A stretch of DNA of 64,000 bases from Micromonospora cremea (GTDB taxonomy: Bacteria > Actinomycetota > Actinomycetes > Mycobacteriales > Micromonosporaceae): assembly GCF_900143515.1 (NCBI RefSeq), contig NZ_FSQT01000002.1, positions 3,349,501 through 3,413,500 of the forward strand. The letters are read 5' to 3'. Shown here piece by piece: positions 24,480 to 34,733 of this stretch (position 1 is its first letter; each line of letters opens with the position of its first letter). The notes beneath the pieces are model-generated. The model ran no database searches. It was not told the DNA's origin and saw only the letters and a program-made list of their open reading frames with translations. The position numbers and the translations under genes were made by a program.

Positions 24480-26030
24480 ATGAAGCAGGGCCCTCTCCCC
24501 TCGGTCGATTCGCCGGGCGACATGGCCGGCCCAGCTGACCTGCCGCGCTGCGGCCCGCTACCCACCCGGATCGGGGTGATCGGCCCCGCTCCGGAGGAGC
24601 CGCTCGGCGTGGTCGCCGTCGGCCCCGCCGGTGCCGAGCGTCGCGGGGTGCTCGCCACCCTGCTCGGGCTCGACCCGGTCATGCTCACCGTGCCGGCGGG
24701 CAGCTGGCTGGTGGTTCGACACGCCAAGGCGCCCACCCGGGCGGCGTACGTGCCGGGCTATCGCCAACCGCACTCCTACGGCGCGGACCGGGACGCCGCC
24801 GGCCCGGCGCTGGCCCGCCCGCCCCGGCGGGTTGAGCTGAGCGTGCCCGAGCCTTTGCTGCGGCACTTCACCCTGGTCGACACGCCGGACACCGGCGCGC
24901 TCGGCGTCGCCGGCGGCCGGGTGGTGCTCGACGCGGTCGGCCGGGCCGGCGCGCTGCTCTTCGTGATCGCGGCCGATCAGGCGTTCACCGCCGCGGAGCT
25001 GAACCTGCTCGCCGAGGTGGCCCCGGCCCCGGTGAAGGTCGTCTTCGCGGTCACCCCCGGCGCGGCGGGCTGGGCCCCGCTGCCCGATGGCGCGGCGACG
25101 ACGGAGGACGCGGGGGCGTCCGTCCCGCCGGCACACGCCGTGCCGGGGAAGGTGGACCCGGTCGCGGTGACTGTGGCGGCGCACCGGGCGGCGCTGCTGG
25201 CGGCCGTGCCCTCGCTGGCCGGAGCGCGGTGGTTCCCGGTCGACGACGCCGAGTCCGCCGCCGACCTGCGCCGGGCGCTGGTGGGTTGGGCGGCGCACGA
25301 GGGGTTGCAGCGGGCCAGTGCCGATCCGCCGGTGCTGCCGGGCCAGCACGACCGGGTGTCCGTGGTGTCCGACCCGGGGGACTGGTCCGAGCAGCTCGAC
25401 CGGCAGACCCGCTCCTGTGCTCAGCGGATCCGCCAGCACCTCGCGCTGGAGTTGGCGAACGCCCACCTGCGGGTGGTGCAGGAGATCGTCTTCGGGGTCG
25501 GCTGCGCCGGCCTGCCGGAGTTGCTGGACCGGGAGATGGCGGCGTTGTCGCTGTTGGCCACCGCGCAGTGCGACCACGCGGTGCGGGGCGTCGTGGCGGA
25601 CGCCGCGGCCCGGGTGCTCGGGGCGCCACCGGCCGAGGGCGTGCGCCGCCGGATCGCCACCGCCGTGCAGTACGGCCTGGCCGATCACCGGCCCGGCCGC
25701 GACCTGGACCGGGTGCTGCTGATCACCAGCACGGCCGGGGTGGCCTCGCTGACCGGTCCGGAGGCGATCGACGCGCTCGACGGCTACCCGAGGGCGTTCC
25801 GCGACGAGGTGCTTCCGCCGGTCGCGGTGGCGCTCTCCGGCGGATGTTGGCAGCAGTGGCGTACACCCGGCAATGACGACCACAACGCCGCCCGGGCCTG
25901 GTCCCAGCGGGCGTTGCGGGAGGTTGAGCTGGGGCTGTCCCGGGAGATCTCCCGACGCTTCGAGGTGATCCGCCTCTCGCTGGGCGCGGTGCTCTCCGAT
26001 GCAGTCGATCACGGCATCCTGCTCGCCTGA
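24480..26030 (+). CDS. Dynamin/GTPase-like protein with a degenerate P-loop
   Basis: A 516-residue protein starting at ATG 24480 after GGGAGG. The N-terminal half looks like a G domain: a strand-loop [20 protein letters not shown] stands where the P-loop should be, but the GKS/T is replaced by ERR. A DTPD motif ([12 protein letters not shown]) fits G3. [10 protein letters not shown] strand and a KVVFAVTPG strand follow. The C-terminal half is long and helical, with no transmembrane segment. Nucleotide binding is probably lost or altered. It is divergent from the LuxR-type regulator (197 bp apart) and upstream of clpS. The function is unknown. Confidence 0.6.
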   Translation: MKQGPLPSVDSPGDMAGPADLPRCGPLPTRIGVIGPAPEEPLGVVAVGPAGAERRGVLATLLGLDPVMLTVPAGSWLVVRHAKAPTRAAYVPGYRQPHSYGADRDAAGPALARPPRRVELSVPEPLLRHFTLVDTPDTGALGVAGGRVVLDAVGRAGALLFVIAADQAFTAAELNLLAEVAPAPVKVVFAVTPGAAGWAPLPDGAATTEDAGASVPPAHAVPGKVDPVAVTVAAHRAALLAAVPSLAGARWFPVDDAESAADLRRALVGWAAHEGLQRASADPPVLPGQHDRVSVVSDPGDWSEQLDRQTRSCAQRIRQHLALELANAHLRVVQEIVFGVGCAGLPELLDREMAALSLLATAQCDHAVRGVVADAAARVLGAPPAEGVRRRIATAVQYGLADHRPGRDLDRVLLITSTAGVASLTGPEAIDALDGYPRAFRDEVLPPVAVALSGGCWQQWRTPGNDDHNAARAWSQRALREVELGLSREISRRFEVIRLSLGAVLSDAVDHGILLA

Positions 26031-26178
26031 CGGCGTGGCTGCGCCCTGCTCCGGCCCCGTGCGGCACCTCGCGTCCGCCGGCCTCGGGGGCGAGGCCGGG
26101 GACGCCGGGTTGGGTGATCCTCGCCGGGCCGGCGTTCCGGTTCCTCGGTTCCGGGAAACCGGTGGCACGATGGGGGGC

Positions 26179-26469
26179 ATGGCGGCTCCGCAGGTTGCAC
26201 CGGTCGAGACGCCGGACACTCACGAGGTGCCGGCGTCCGAGCGGCAGTGGGTGACGATCGTGTGGGACGACCCGGTCAACCTGATGACGTACGTGACGTG
26301 GGTCTTCCAGAAGCTTTTCGGCTACAGCCGGGAGAGGGCCGAGCAGCTCATGCTGGACGTGCACCACAAGGGCCGCGCCGTGGTCTCCACCGGTGCCCGG
26401 GAGCGGATGGAGCACGACGCGTCGCAGCTGCACGCGTACGGGCTGTGGGCGACGGTGGATCGCTCGTGA
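26179..26469 (+). CDS. clpS: ATP-dependent Clp protease adaptor ClpS
   Basis: A 96-residue adaptor that delivers N-degron substrates to ClpAP/ClpCP. The ligand-binding core is intact: [16 protein letters not shown], the helix [16 protein letters not shown] and the end [16 protein letters not shown] 26179 is chosen; ATG 26170 would add three residues. It is followed by a DUF2017-type gene, as in other actinobacteria. Confidence 0.95.
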   Translation: MAAPQVAPVETPDTHEVPASERQWVTIVWDDPVNLMTYVTWVFQKLFGYSRERAEQLMLDVHHKGRAVVSTGARERMEHDASQLHAYGLWATVDRS

Positions 26470-26524
26470 GCGCGAGGAGTGGGCCGGTTTTGCGAGCCGC
26501 GCAGGCGCGAACAGGGTGGGCATC

Positions 26525-27025
26525 GTGAGCATGTTCCGTCGCCAGGCCGGCCGCTACGTCGCCACCTTCGCCGTCGATGAGGTGCGCGTGCTGCGCAAGG
26601 TCGCCTCCGAGGTGGTCGGTCTGCTCACCGACGGCTTCGACCACACCGACCCGGTCGTCGGCCGGCTCTTCCCGGCGGTCTACCCCGAGGACGCGGCCGG
26701 CTCCGCCGAGTTCCGCCGCTACACCGAGGGTGACCTGAAGACCGCGAAGATCGATCAGGCGGGGGCCATCCTGGCTGCTCTGCCCGACGAGGCGGGCGGC
26801 GAGGTGCGGCTGGACGCCGAGGCGGCCGAGGCGTGGCTGCGGGCGCTGAACGACGCCCGGCTGGCGATGGGCGTCCGGCTGGAGATCAAGGACGGCACGG
26901 ACCTGGGTGAGGAGCTGGACGACGCGGTCGCCGAGGACCCGGCCTCCAGCCGGGTGTTCCAGCTGTCGGTCTACGCGTACCTCGGATATCTACAGGAGTC
27001 GCTGCTCAACGCCTTGATCGATTAG
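26525..27025 (+). CDS. DUF2017 family protein
   Basis: A 166-residue acidic, mainly helical protein of the actinobacterial DUF2017 type, which typically follows clpS. Recognisable features are the early VLRKVASEVVGLL helix, DPVVGRLFPAVYPED, the EFRRYTEGDL segment and the C-terminal helix SVYAYLGYLQESLLNAL. The start is GTG 26525, close behind AGGGTGGG; ATG 26531 is an alternative. The role is unknown; conserved linkage suggests a part in Clp-dependent proteolysis. Confidence 0.82.
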   Translation: MSMFRRQAGRYVATFAVDEVRVLRKVASEVVGLLTDGFDHTDPVVGRLFPAVYPEDAAGSAEFRRYTEGDLKTAKIDQAGAILAALPDEAGGEVRLDAEAAEAWLRALNDARLAMGVRLEIKDGTDLGEELDDAVAEDPASSRVFQLSVYAYLGYLQESLLNALID

Positions 27026-27078
27026 GCGTGACCGGCACCACTTCAGGCCGGTACCCGGCAGGCGTTAGGCTGGTGGAC

Positions 27079-27567
27079 GTGCTGAGCATCGACCGGTCGA
27101 TCATCGACGCGATCGTCGCCCACGCGCGCCGGGACCACCCAGACGAGGCGTGCGGCGTGGTCGCCGGTCCCGTCGGCAGCCACACCCCGACCCGGCACAT
27201 CCCGATGGACAACGCCGCGCGGTCGATGACGTTCTACGAGTTCGACTCGATGGAGCAGCTGCGGGTGTGGCGGGAGATGGACGACCGGGACGAGGAGCCC
27301 GTGGTCATCTACCACTCGCACACCGCCACCGAGGCGTACCCGTCGCGGACGGACATCTCCTTCGCCGGTGAGCCCGGCGCGCACTACCTGCTCGTCTCGA
27401 CCCGCGAGCCCGACTCCGAGGAGATCCGGTCGTTCCGGATCGTCGACGGCGTGGTGACCGAGGAGCCGGTTCGGATCGTGGAGGCCGGGGTCGACCCGCA
27501 CGCCGTCCAGTCCTACATGTTCGGGCAGAGCCCGGCGACGGTCGACTACGAGTGTTCCGGCCGCTGA
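27079..27567 (+). CDS. mec: JAMM/MPN+ metallopeptidase of the CysO system
   Basis: A 162-residue Mov34/MPN-type zinc peptidase. The JAMM ligands are present: Glu23 in DEACG, His79 and His81 in YHSHT, then Ser89 and Asp92 (PSRTDISF). In Mycobacterium tuberculosis, Mec releases cysteine from the CysO-cysteine adduct. Here it is 66 bp upstream of cysO, which is followed by cysM, the same three-gene order. The start could be GTG 27073 or GTG 27079. Because the CysO encoded here carries a tail beyond its Gly-Gly, this peptidase may also be needed to mature the carrier. Confidence 0.92.
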   Translation: MLSIDRSIIDAIVAHARRDHPDEACGVVAGPVGSHTPTRHIPMDNAARSMTFYEFDSMEQLRVWREMDDRDEEPVVIYHSHTATEAYPSRTDISFAGEPGAHYLLVSTREPDSEEIRSFRIVDGVVTEEPVRIVEAGVDPHAVQSYMFGQSPATVDYECSGR

Positions 27568-27620
27568 CCCGTCAGCGTCCGCACCCGTTTCCGTCCCGTC
27601 ACCCTGGCACACCCGAATGA

Positions 27621-28991
<1,371 letters not shown>

Positions 28992-29007
28992 CCAGACATG
29001 GTCTGCG

Positions 29008-29045
29008 CGTACGGGCCGTCGATGCGCACGTCGACGGCCCGTACG
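29008..29045 (+). terminator. Terminator after cysM
   Basis: CGTACGGGCCGTCGA (29008-29022) and TCGACGGCCCGTACG (29031-29045) form a perfect 15-bp stem with an 8-nt loop, beginning 16 bp after the cysM stop. It separates the cysteine genes from the MBL-rph-rdgB group. Confidence 0.7.
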
Positions 29046-29068
29046 CTGCCCGCGGCGCCGTGAGCGGG

Positions 29069-29084
29069 TGTCACGTTCGTGACA
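29069..29084. promoter_or_regulatory. Palindrome upstream of the MBL-rph-rdgB group
   Basis: TGTCACGTTCGTGACA has perfect 7-bp arms around TT. It lies between the cysM terminator and the MBL start, about 130 bp upstream of the latter, in a promoter-like position. The protein that binds it is unknown. Confidence 0.35.
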
Positions 29085-29216
29085 AGTTCCATTGGATGAT
29101 TCTTGCTGCCGCTTACCCCGGCGTAGGCTGCGCAGCGTGGCGTACGCGTCGGTAGAGATCATGGCCGAGACGACGGCCGGCGCTGATGCTACTGACAGTG
29201 ACAGCGAGACGACCCG

Positions 29217-29960
29217 ATGCGACTGACGGTCCTGGGTTGCGCTGGCAGCTTTCCCGGCCCCGAGTCGCCGTGTTCGGCCTACCTCGTCGAGGCCGACGGG
29301 TTCCGGCTCCTGGTCGACTTCGGCTCGGGTTCGCTGTCCAGCCTCCAGCGGTACGCGGGGCTGCACGCGCCGGACGCGATCCTCCTGACCCACCTGCACT
29401 GTGACCACATCCTCGACGCCGTGTCGTACGTGGTGGTCCGCCGGTACGCCCCGGACGGCCCCTACCCGGCGCTGCCGGTGTACGCGCCCTCCGGCGCCCC
29501 GGACCGGCTCAGCGCCGCCTACGGCGACGACGGCACCGTGGAGGACGTCTACCAGTTCTACGCACTCCAACCGGGCACCTTCCCGATCGGCCCGTTCACG
29601 GTCACCGTCGACCGGGTCAACCACCCCGTCGAGACGTACGGCGTGCGGCTGGAGCACGGCGGCCGGTCGCTCTGCTACTCCTCGGACACCGCGCCCTGCG
29701 ACGCGCTGCTGCGGCTGGCCCAGAACGCCGACGTCTTCCTCTGTGAGGCCAGCTACCTGGACGGCGTGGACAACCCACCGGACCTGCACCTCACCGGCCG
29801 GGAGGCCGGTGAGGCGGCGACCAAGGCCGTGGTGGGCCGGTTGCTGCTCACCCACCTGGTGGCCGCCTGGGGCAGCGAGGCGCACACGCTGGAGTCGGCC
29901 GCCGCCGCGTACACCGGACCGCTCGAGGTGGTCCGGGCCGGCGCCAGCTACGACGTCTGA
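29217..29960 (+). CDS. MBL-fold metallo-hydrolase
   Basis: A 247-residue metallo-beta-lactamase-fold protein with motif THLHCDH (His59, His61, Asp63, His64), a YSSDTAP strand and a late His in LLLTHLVAA. Its position directly upstream of rph and rdgB matches the mycobacterial Rv1339-like gene, a family reported to hydrolyse cyclic nucleotides; that function is suggested, not shown. It is paralogous to the gene at 10697-11626. A 125-bp gap separates it from rph, so a separate rph promoter is possible. Confidence 0.88.
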   Translation: MRLTVLGCAGSFPGPESPCSAYLVEADGFRLLVDFGSGSLSSLQRYAGLHAPDAILLTHLHCDHILDAVSYVVVRRYAPDGPYPALPVYAPSGAPDRLSAAYGDDGTVEDVYQFYALQPGTFPIGPFTVTVDRVNHPVETYGVRLEHGGRSLCYSSDTAPCDALLRLAQNADVFLCEASYLDGVDNPPDLHLTGREAGEAATKAVVGRLLLTHLVAAWGSEAHTLESAAAAYTGPLEVVRAGASYDV

Positions 29961-30085
29961 CCCACCTCCTCCCGGTCGACCGGGACGGTCAGGGGTTGGC
30001 CGGCCGGCGTCCTCCGGTGCACGACGCGGAATCCGCTCGGGGCACCCCGGGGCGGGTGCGGCACCGCACCGCATAGGGTGCAGGC

Positions 30086-30811
30086 ATGGCGCGACCTGAC
30101 GGGCGAGGGCCCAATCAACTTCGACCGGTGACCCTGACCCGAGGCTGGAGCACCCATCCGGAGGGCTCGGTGCTCGTCGAGTTCGGCGGCACCCGGGTGC
30201 TCTGCACGGCAAGCGTCACCGAGGGGGTGCCCCGCTGGCGCAAGGGCTCCGGGCTCGGCTGGGTGACCGCCGAGTACGCGATGCTGCCCCGGGCCACCAA
30301 CACCCGCTCGGACCGGGAGAGCGTCAAGGGTCGGGTCGGTGGCCGGACCCACGAGATCTCCCGGCTGATCGGCCGCAGCCTGCGCGCCTGCATCGACCTG
30401 AAGGCGCTCGGCGAGAACTCCGTGGTGCTCGACTGCGACGTGCTCCAGGCCGACGGCGGCACCCGGACCGCCGCGATCACCGGCGCGTACGTGGCGCTGC
30501 ACGACGCGGTGGGCTGGCTGGCCGCCCGCAAGGCGTTGGCCGGGAAGCCGGAGAACGTGATGCACCGTTCGGTGGCCGCGGTCAGCGTGGGGATCATCGC
30601 CGGTGAGGCGCGGCTCGACCTCTGCTACGAGGAGGACGTGGCCGCCGAGGTGGACATGAACGTGGTCTGCACGGGTGCTGGCGACTTCGTCGAGGTGCAG
30701 GGCACCGGTGAGGCGGGCGTGTTCGCCCGGGATCAGCTCGACACTCTGCTCGACCTGGCCGTCGCCGGCTGCGCGGAGCTGGCCGAAGCCCAGCGGAAGG
30801 CACTGTCATGA
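30086..30811 (+). CDS. rph: Ribonuclease PH
   Basis: A 241-residue phosphorolytic 3'-5' exoribonuclease that trims tRNA 3' ends. Typical blocks are [26 protein letters not shown], the RNA-binding [16 protein letters not shown] and the phosphate-binding [16 protein letters not shown]. The start ATG fits the family exactly. Its last bases overlap the start of rdgB (ATGA), implying translational coupling. Confidence 0.97.
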   Translation: MARPDGRGPNQLRPVTLTRGWSTHPEGSVLVEFGGTRVLCTASVTEGVPRWRKGSGLGWVTAEYAMLPRATNTRSDRESVKGRVGGRTHEISRLIGRSLRACIDLKALGENSVVLDCDVLQADGGTRTAAITGAYVALHDAVGWLAARKALAGKPENVMHRSVAAVSVGIIAGEARLDLCYEEDVAAEVDMNVVCTGAGDFVEVQGTGEAGVFARDQLDTLLDLAVAGCAELAEAQRKALS

Positions 30812-31428
30812 ACAAGGTCCTGCTCGCCACACGCAACCGTAAGAAGCTGGTCGAACTTCAGCGGATCCTGGACGGCGCGCTCGGCGCGCACCGGATCGCC
30901 CTGCTGGGGCTGGACGACGTCGAGCAGTACCCGGAACTGCCGGAGACCGGCCTGACCTTCGGCGAGAACGCGTTGATCAAGGCACGGGAGGGGTGCCGGC
31001 GTACCGGCTTGCCGACCATCGCCGACGACTCCGGGCTCGCGGTGGACGCGCTCAACGGGATGCCAGGGGTGTTCAGCGCCCGATGGTCCGGGCAGCACGG
31101 CGACGACCGGGCCAACTTCCAGCTGGTGCTGGACCAGATCGCTGACGTGCCCGACGAGCAACGGGCCGCCTCGTTCGTCTGCACGGTGGCGCTGGTGCTG
31201 CCCGAAGGCAAGGAGCACCTGGTCGACGGCCGGCAGTCGGGGCAGGTACTGCGGGCCCCGCGCGGCGACGGTGGGTTCGGCTACGACCCGATCTTCCTGG
31301 GTGACGGGCAGGACCGCACCAACGCCGAGCTGACCCCGGCGGAGAAGGACGCGGTCAGCCATCGCGGCAAGGCCCTGCGTGAGATGGCCAAGCTGATCGC
31401 CAAGGTGCTGCCGCCCACCGCCGCCTGA
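30808..31428 (+). CDS. rdgB: XTP/dITP diphosphatase (RdgB/HAM1)
   Basis: A 206-residue house-cleaning nucleotide pyrophosphatase that removes non-canonical purine triphosphates. The N-terminal [17 protein letters not shown], the catalytic [22 protein letters not shown] and the C-terminal [14 protein letters not shown] and [11 protein letters not shown] blocks are diagnostic. It starts within the rph stop codon. Confidence 0.97.
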   Translation: MNKVLLATRNRKKLVELQRILDGALGAHRIALLGLDDVEQYPELPETGLTFGENALIKAREGCRRTGLPTIADDSGLAVDALNGMPGVFSARWSGQHGDDRANFQLVLDQIADVPDEQRAASFVCTVALVLPEGKEHLVDGRQSGQVLRAPRGDGGFGYDPIFLGDGQDRTNAELTPAEKDAVSHRGKALREMAKLIAKVLPPTAA

Positions 31429-31537
31429 GACCAGGGCAGTCCGGTCGGCACCCATGGGTAGCCAGGCGATCGGACGATGGCATGTACTGAGTCCGGGAGT
31501 CCGGGCATCCGGATCGGCAGGTTGTCGGGGAGACGGG

Positions 31538-32806
31538 ATGGCGTGGGCCGGTAGGCGCGGCGTGATGGCGGCACTGATGGGTCTTGCCCTGCTGGCCGCC
31601 AGCGGTGGTCTCCTGGCCTTCTCGACCAAGACGCCGGAGGGTGAGGCGGCTGGCGCGTGGGTGGTGGAGCCCATCCCGCCGGCGCCACCGCTGACCGAGT
31701 CGCGCGATGCGGACAGCGGTTTCGCCCACCCTGGCGTGCTGGTGCGCAGCGAGCAGTTGAACTTTGTGAGCCGCAAGGTCAGGGCTGGTGAGGAGCCCTG
31801 GCGTTCGGCGTGGCTCGCCATGCAGCGCAGCCAGTACGCCGAGCTGTCCTGGCGCCCCCGACCGGTGTCCACCGTGGACTGCGGTTTCTACTCGCAGCCG
31901 GACAGCGGGTGCACCGCGGAGGCCGAGGACGCGGTCGCCGCGTACACCCAGGCATTGATGTGGTGCTTCACGCGTGACCGCAGGTACGCGGAGAAGGCCA
32001 TCGGCATCCTGGACGCGTGGTCGGGCGTTCTCAAGGAGCACACCAATGCCAACGCGCCGCTGCAGGCGGGCTGGGCCGGGGCGACGTTCGCGCGAGCCGC
32101 GGAACTGATCAAGCACACCTACACCGGCTGGCATCCTGATCGGTTGGCCCGTACGGAGCGGATGTTCCGCACCGTCTATCTACCGACGGTGCTCGCCGGC
32201 ACGAACGGCTCCAGGGCGGGGAACTGGGAGCTGATCATGCTCGACGCGGCGGTGGGCATCTCGGTCTTCCTCGACGATCGCGCCTCGTTCCTCAAGGCCA
32301 TCGAGCAGTGGCGGTTGCGGCTGCGGGCGTACGTCTATCTGAGTGGCGACGGCCCCCAGCCGTACGCGCCACCCGGCGATGTCCTCACGAAGTCGCAGCT
32401 CGTCGAGTACTGGGGTGGGCAGAACCCGCTCGTGGACGGGCTCGCTCAGGAGACCTGCCGCGACTTTCTGCACACCGGCTGGGGCCTCGCAGCGGCGGCG
32501 CACGTCGCCGAGACCGCGTGGATCCAGGGGCGGGATCTCTACGCCGAGGCGCGCGAGCGGCTCACCCGTGCGCTGGAGTTCCACACCGGCTTCGAGCTGG
32601 GTAAGCCGGTGCCGCCGTGGCTGTGCGGCGGTCGGCTCGTCACCGGGTTGGCGCCGTCACCCGAGATCGCCTTCAACCACTACGCCACGAGGATGGGGCT
32701 CGACCTGCCGAACACCAGGCGGGTGGTGGAGGCCGATCGGCCCGCGGGGCCGGCCGCCTACTTCTTCGCCTGGGAGACGCTGACGCACGCCGGAAACCCG
32801 AACTGA
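31538..32806 (+). CDS. Secreted alginate-lyase-family (PL5-like) protein
   Basis: A 422-residue protein with an N-terminal signal or anchor (MAWAGRRGVMAALMGLALLAASGG). The mature part is an alpha-helical toroid of the alginate lyase type: RYAEKAIGILDAWSG, a GNWELIMLDAAVGISVFLDD helix and QETCRDFLHTGWGLAAAAHVAETAW. The start ATG 31538 follows GGGGAGACGG. It opens the polysaccharide locus and may trim or turn over an acidic exopolymer made by the following genes. Substrate specificity cannot be inferred from the sequence. Confidence 0.8.
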   Translation: MAWAGRRGVMAALMGLALLAASGGLLAFSTKTPEGEAAGAWVVEPIPPAPPLTESRDADSGFAHPGVLVRSEQLNFVSRKVRAGEEPWRSAWLAMQRSQYAELSWRPRPVSTVDCGFYSQPDSGCTAEAEDAVAAYTQALMWCFTRDRRYAEKAIGILDAWSGVLKEHTNANAPLQAGWAGATFARAAELIKHTYTGWHPDRLARTERMFRTVYLPTVLAGTNGSRAGNWELIMLDAAVGISVFLDDRASFLKAIEQWRLRLRAYVYLSGDGPQPYAPPGDVLTKSQLVEYWGGQNPLVDGLAQETCRDFLHTGWGLAAAAHVAETAWIQGRDLYAEARERLTRALEFHTGFELGKPVPPWLCGGRLVTGLAPSPEIAFNHYATRMGLDLPNTRRVVEADRPAGPAAYFFAWETLTHAGNPN

Positions 32807-32999
32807 CCGCACGGCGGCTCTCCCGCCACCGCGACCAGCTCGGACCGCCGGACCCTCTCGACGAGCCTGACCTGCGCCCAATGGCCGGACGCACCCCGTG
32901 GCCGGTCGCAACCAGCGGCGTCTAGGCTACGCAGCTGCGAGCCACATCCCGCTCGGCGGCCGCCGTGCCGGCCAAGCCCGATCCAAAGGACCAGGACGT

Positions 33000-34532
33000 A
33001 TGGTCGAGTTGGCCCCCCTCGCCAGTTCGCCGGAGGTGACCGCCGCGGGTGAGACACGCGCGGAAGCACGCCGTCCAGCTGCCCTGACGGATCGATTCGC
33101 GCGCTGGTCGGTGCCGGTCTTACCTGCCCTTGCCGCGTTCCTCATCGCGCTCTACGGCCTCGAACGCCGCCAGCTCTGGCGCGACGAGATCGCCACGTGG
33201 GCGGCGTCGACGAAGTCCATGGAGGCGCTGCGGGGCCTGGTGGAGGTGACCGACGCGGTCATCGCTCCCTACTACCTCCTGATGCATGGCTGGATCGCCG
33301 TGTTCGGCGAATCGGAGGCGTCCCTGCGGATGCCGTCCATCATCGCGGTGGCGCTCGCCGCCGCGCTGACCGCGGTCGTCGGCCGGAAGCTGTTCGACCC
33401 GATGACCGGCCTGTTCGCCGGTCTGCTCGTCGCCGTGCTGCCGACCGTCTCCCGGTACGCCCAGGAGGCGCGCCCCTACGCTCTCGCCACCGCCGCGGTG
33501 GCGTTGGCGACCCTGCTGGTGCTGCGCGCGGCGGAGCGGCCGACGTGGCTGCGGTGGCTCGCGTACGCCGTGGTGGTGGCCGTGGCCGGGTTGCTGCACA
33601 TGGTCGCTCTGCTGCTGTTGCCGGCCCACATGGTGTACGTGCTGAGCCTTCGTCGCAAGAAGGTGATCCTGCGCTGGTTCCTGGCGGCGGTCGCGGCTGT
33701 CATCCCCGTCGTTCCCCTCGCCTGGATCGGGTCCGAGCAGGCCAAGCAGGTGTCGTGGATTCCAGAGGCCACCTGGGACAGCACCAACAACGAGATCGTG
33801 CGGGTGACGGGCAGTGTCTCGGTCAGCGCGCTGATCATCGGGCTGGCCGTCCTCGGCGCCGTGACGCTGGGACGTCGTGGCGCTCTGCTCGGCACGTGGG
33901 CGGTCGCGCCGTTCTACGTACTGCTGCTCATCTCACCGGTGGCGGCGCTGCTCATCCACCGGTACGTGCTGTTCACCCTGCCGGCGTGGTGCCTGCTGGC
34001 CGTCGCGACCGTGACCCGGAACGTCCAACCGGCAGCCGGTACGGCGACCTCGTCGTCGTGGAGGCGGGTCGTCCTGCCCGCGATGCTGGTCGTGCTCTGT
34101 GCCGCCTTCGCGCTGCCGATGCACGCGACGAACCGCGGCATCGTCGTGCCAGGCGAACCTGACCTGCGGGGCGCGGTCGCGGTCCTCGCGGCGGAGGCCA
34201 GCGCTGGCGACGCGGTCGGAATCCATGCCGGGTACGCCAGTCGACTGCAGGACGGTGTGAACTACTACCTCCGCCGGGCCGACGGGCCGGGGCTGAACGT
34301 GGTCTTCACAGCCTGGCCCGGCGGTGTCCCAACGTATGGGCGGACCTGCCGGAACGGCGAATGCCTCCGCTCGGCCGAGCGGCTGTGGCTGGTCGGCGCG
34401 CCGACCGACGCCGATCAGCGCGCCGGCATGAATCCGTCGCTGAAACAGCAGCTGGCCGGGTTCGAGCAGGTCCGAGTGGTCCGGCTCACCGGGGTCACCG
34501 TGTCGCTGTGGCAGACCACGGAACGGGCCTGA
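33000..34532 (+). CDS. Membrane glycosyltransferase, GT39/PMT-like (ArnT-type fold)
   Basis: A 510-residue polytopic protein with about ten or more hydrophobic segments. The first extracytoplasmic loop contains RRQLWRDEIATWAAS, with the Asp-Glu pair typical of GT-C polyprenyl-phosphate-sugar transferases. A positively charged loop (SLRRKKVILRW) lies mid-protein. The C-terminal 120 residues form a soluble domain with paired Cys (GRTCRNGECLRS). The ATG follows AAAGGACCAGGA. It probably transfers a lipid-linked sugar on the outer face of the membrane during exopolymer assembly. Confidence 0.78.
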   Translation: MVELAPLASSPEVTAAGETRAEARRPAALTDRFARWSVPVLPALAAFLIALYGLERRQLWRDEIATWAASTKSMEALRGLVEVTDAVIAPYYLLMHGWIAVFGESEASLRMPSIIAVALAAALTAVVGRKLFDPMTGLFAGLLVAVLPTVSRYAQEARPYALATAAVALATLLVLRAAERPTWLRWLAYAVVVAVAGLLHMVALLLLPAHMVYVLSLRRKKVILRWFLAAVAAVIPVVPLAWIGSEQAKQVSWIPEATWDSTNNEIVRVTGSVSVSALIIGLAVLGAVTLGRRGALLGTWAVAPFYVLLLISPVAALLIHRYVLFTLPAWCLLAVATVTRNVQPAAGTATSSSWRRVVLPAMLVVLCAAFALPMHATNRGIVVPGEPDLRGAVAVLAAEASAGDAVGIHAGYASRLQDGVNYYLRRADGPGLNVVFTAWPGGVPTYGRTCRNGECLRSAERLWLVGAPTDADQRAGMNPSLKQQLAGFEQVRVVRLTGVTVSLWQTTERA

Positions 34533-34733
34533 GCAGGGCATTCAGGCGCACCGTGACCGGTGTCCACTGTGTCCGGCGGTCGCTCGTCCGGAGCTGACCC
34601 ACCCCGCCGGTGCACCGAGGTGCCCGGATGGAGGAGAGGCGTCATGGCCGTATACCCTCGCCGTCGCCGCTAGTGCATGGCGGTGTGGCGGGCACGCGCG
34701 CCACCTTTACCCCTACCGCCGCGGTGAGGCACA

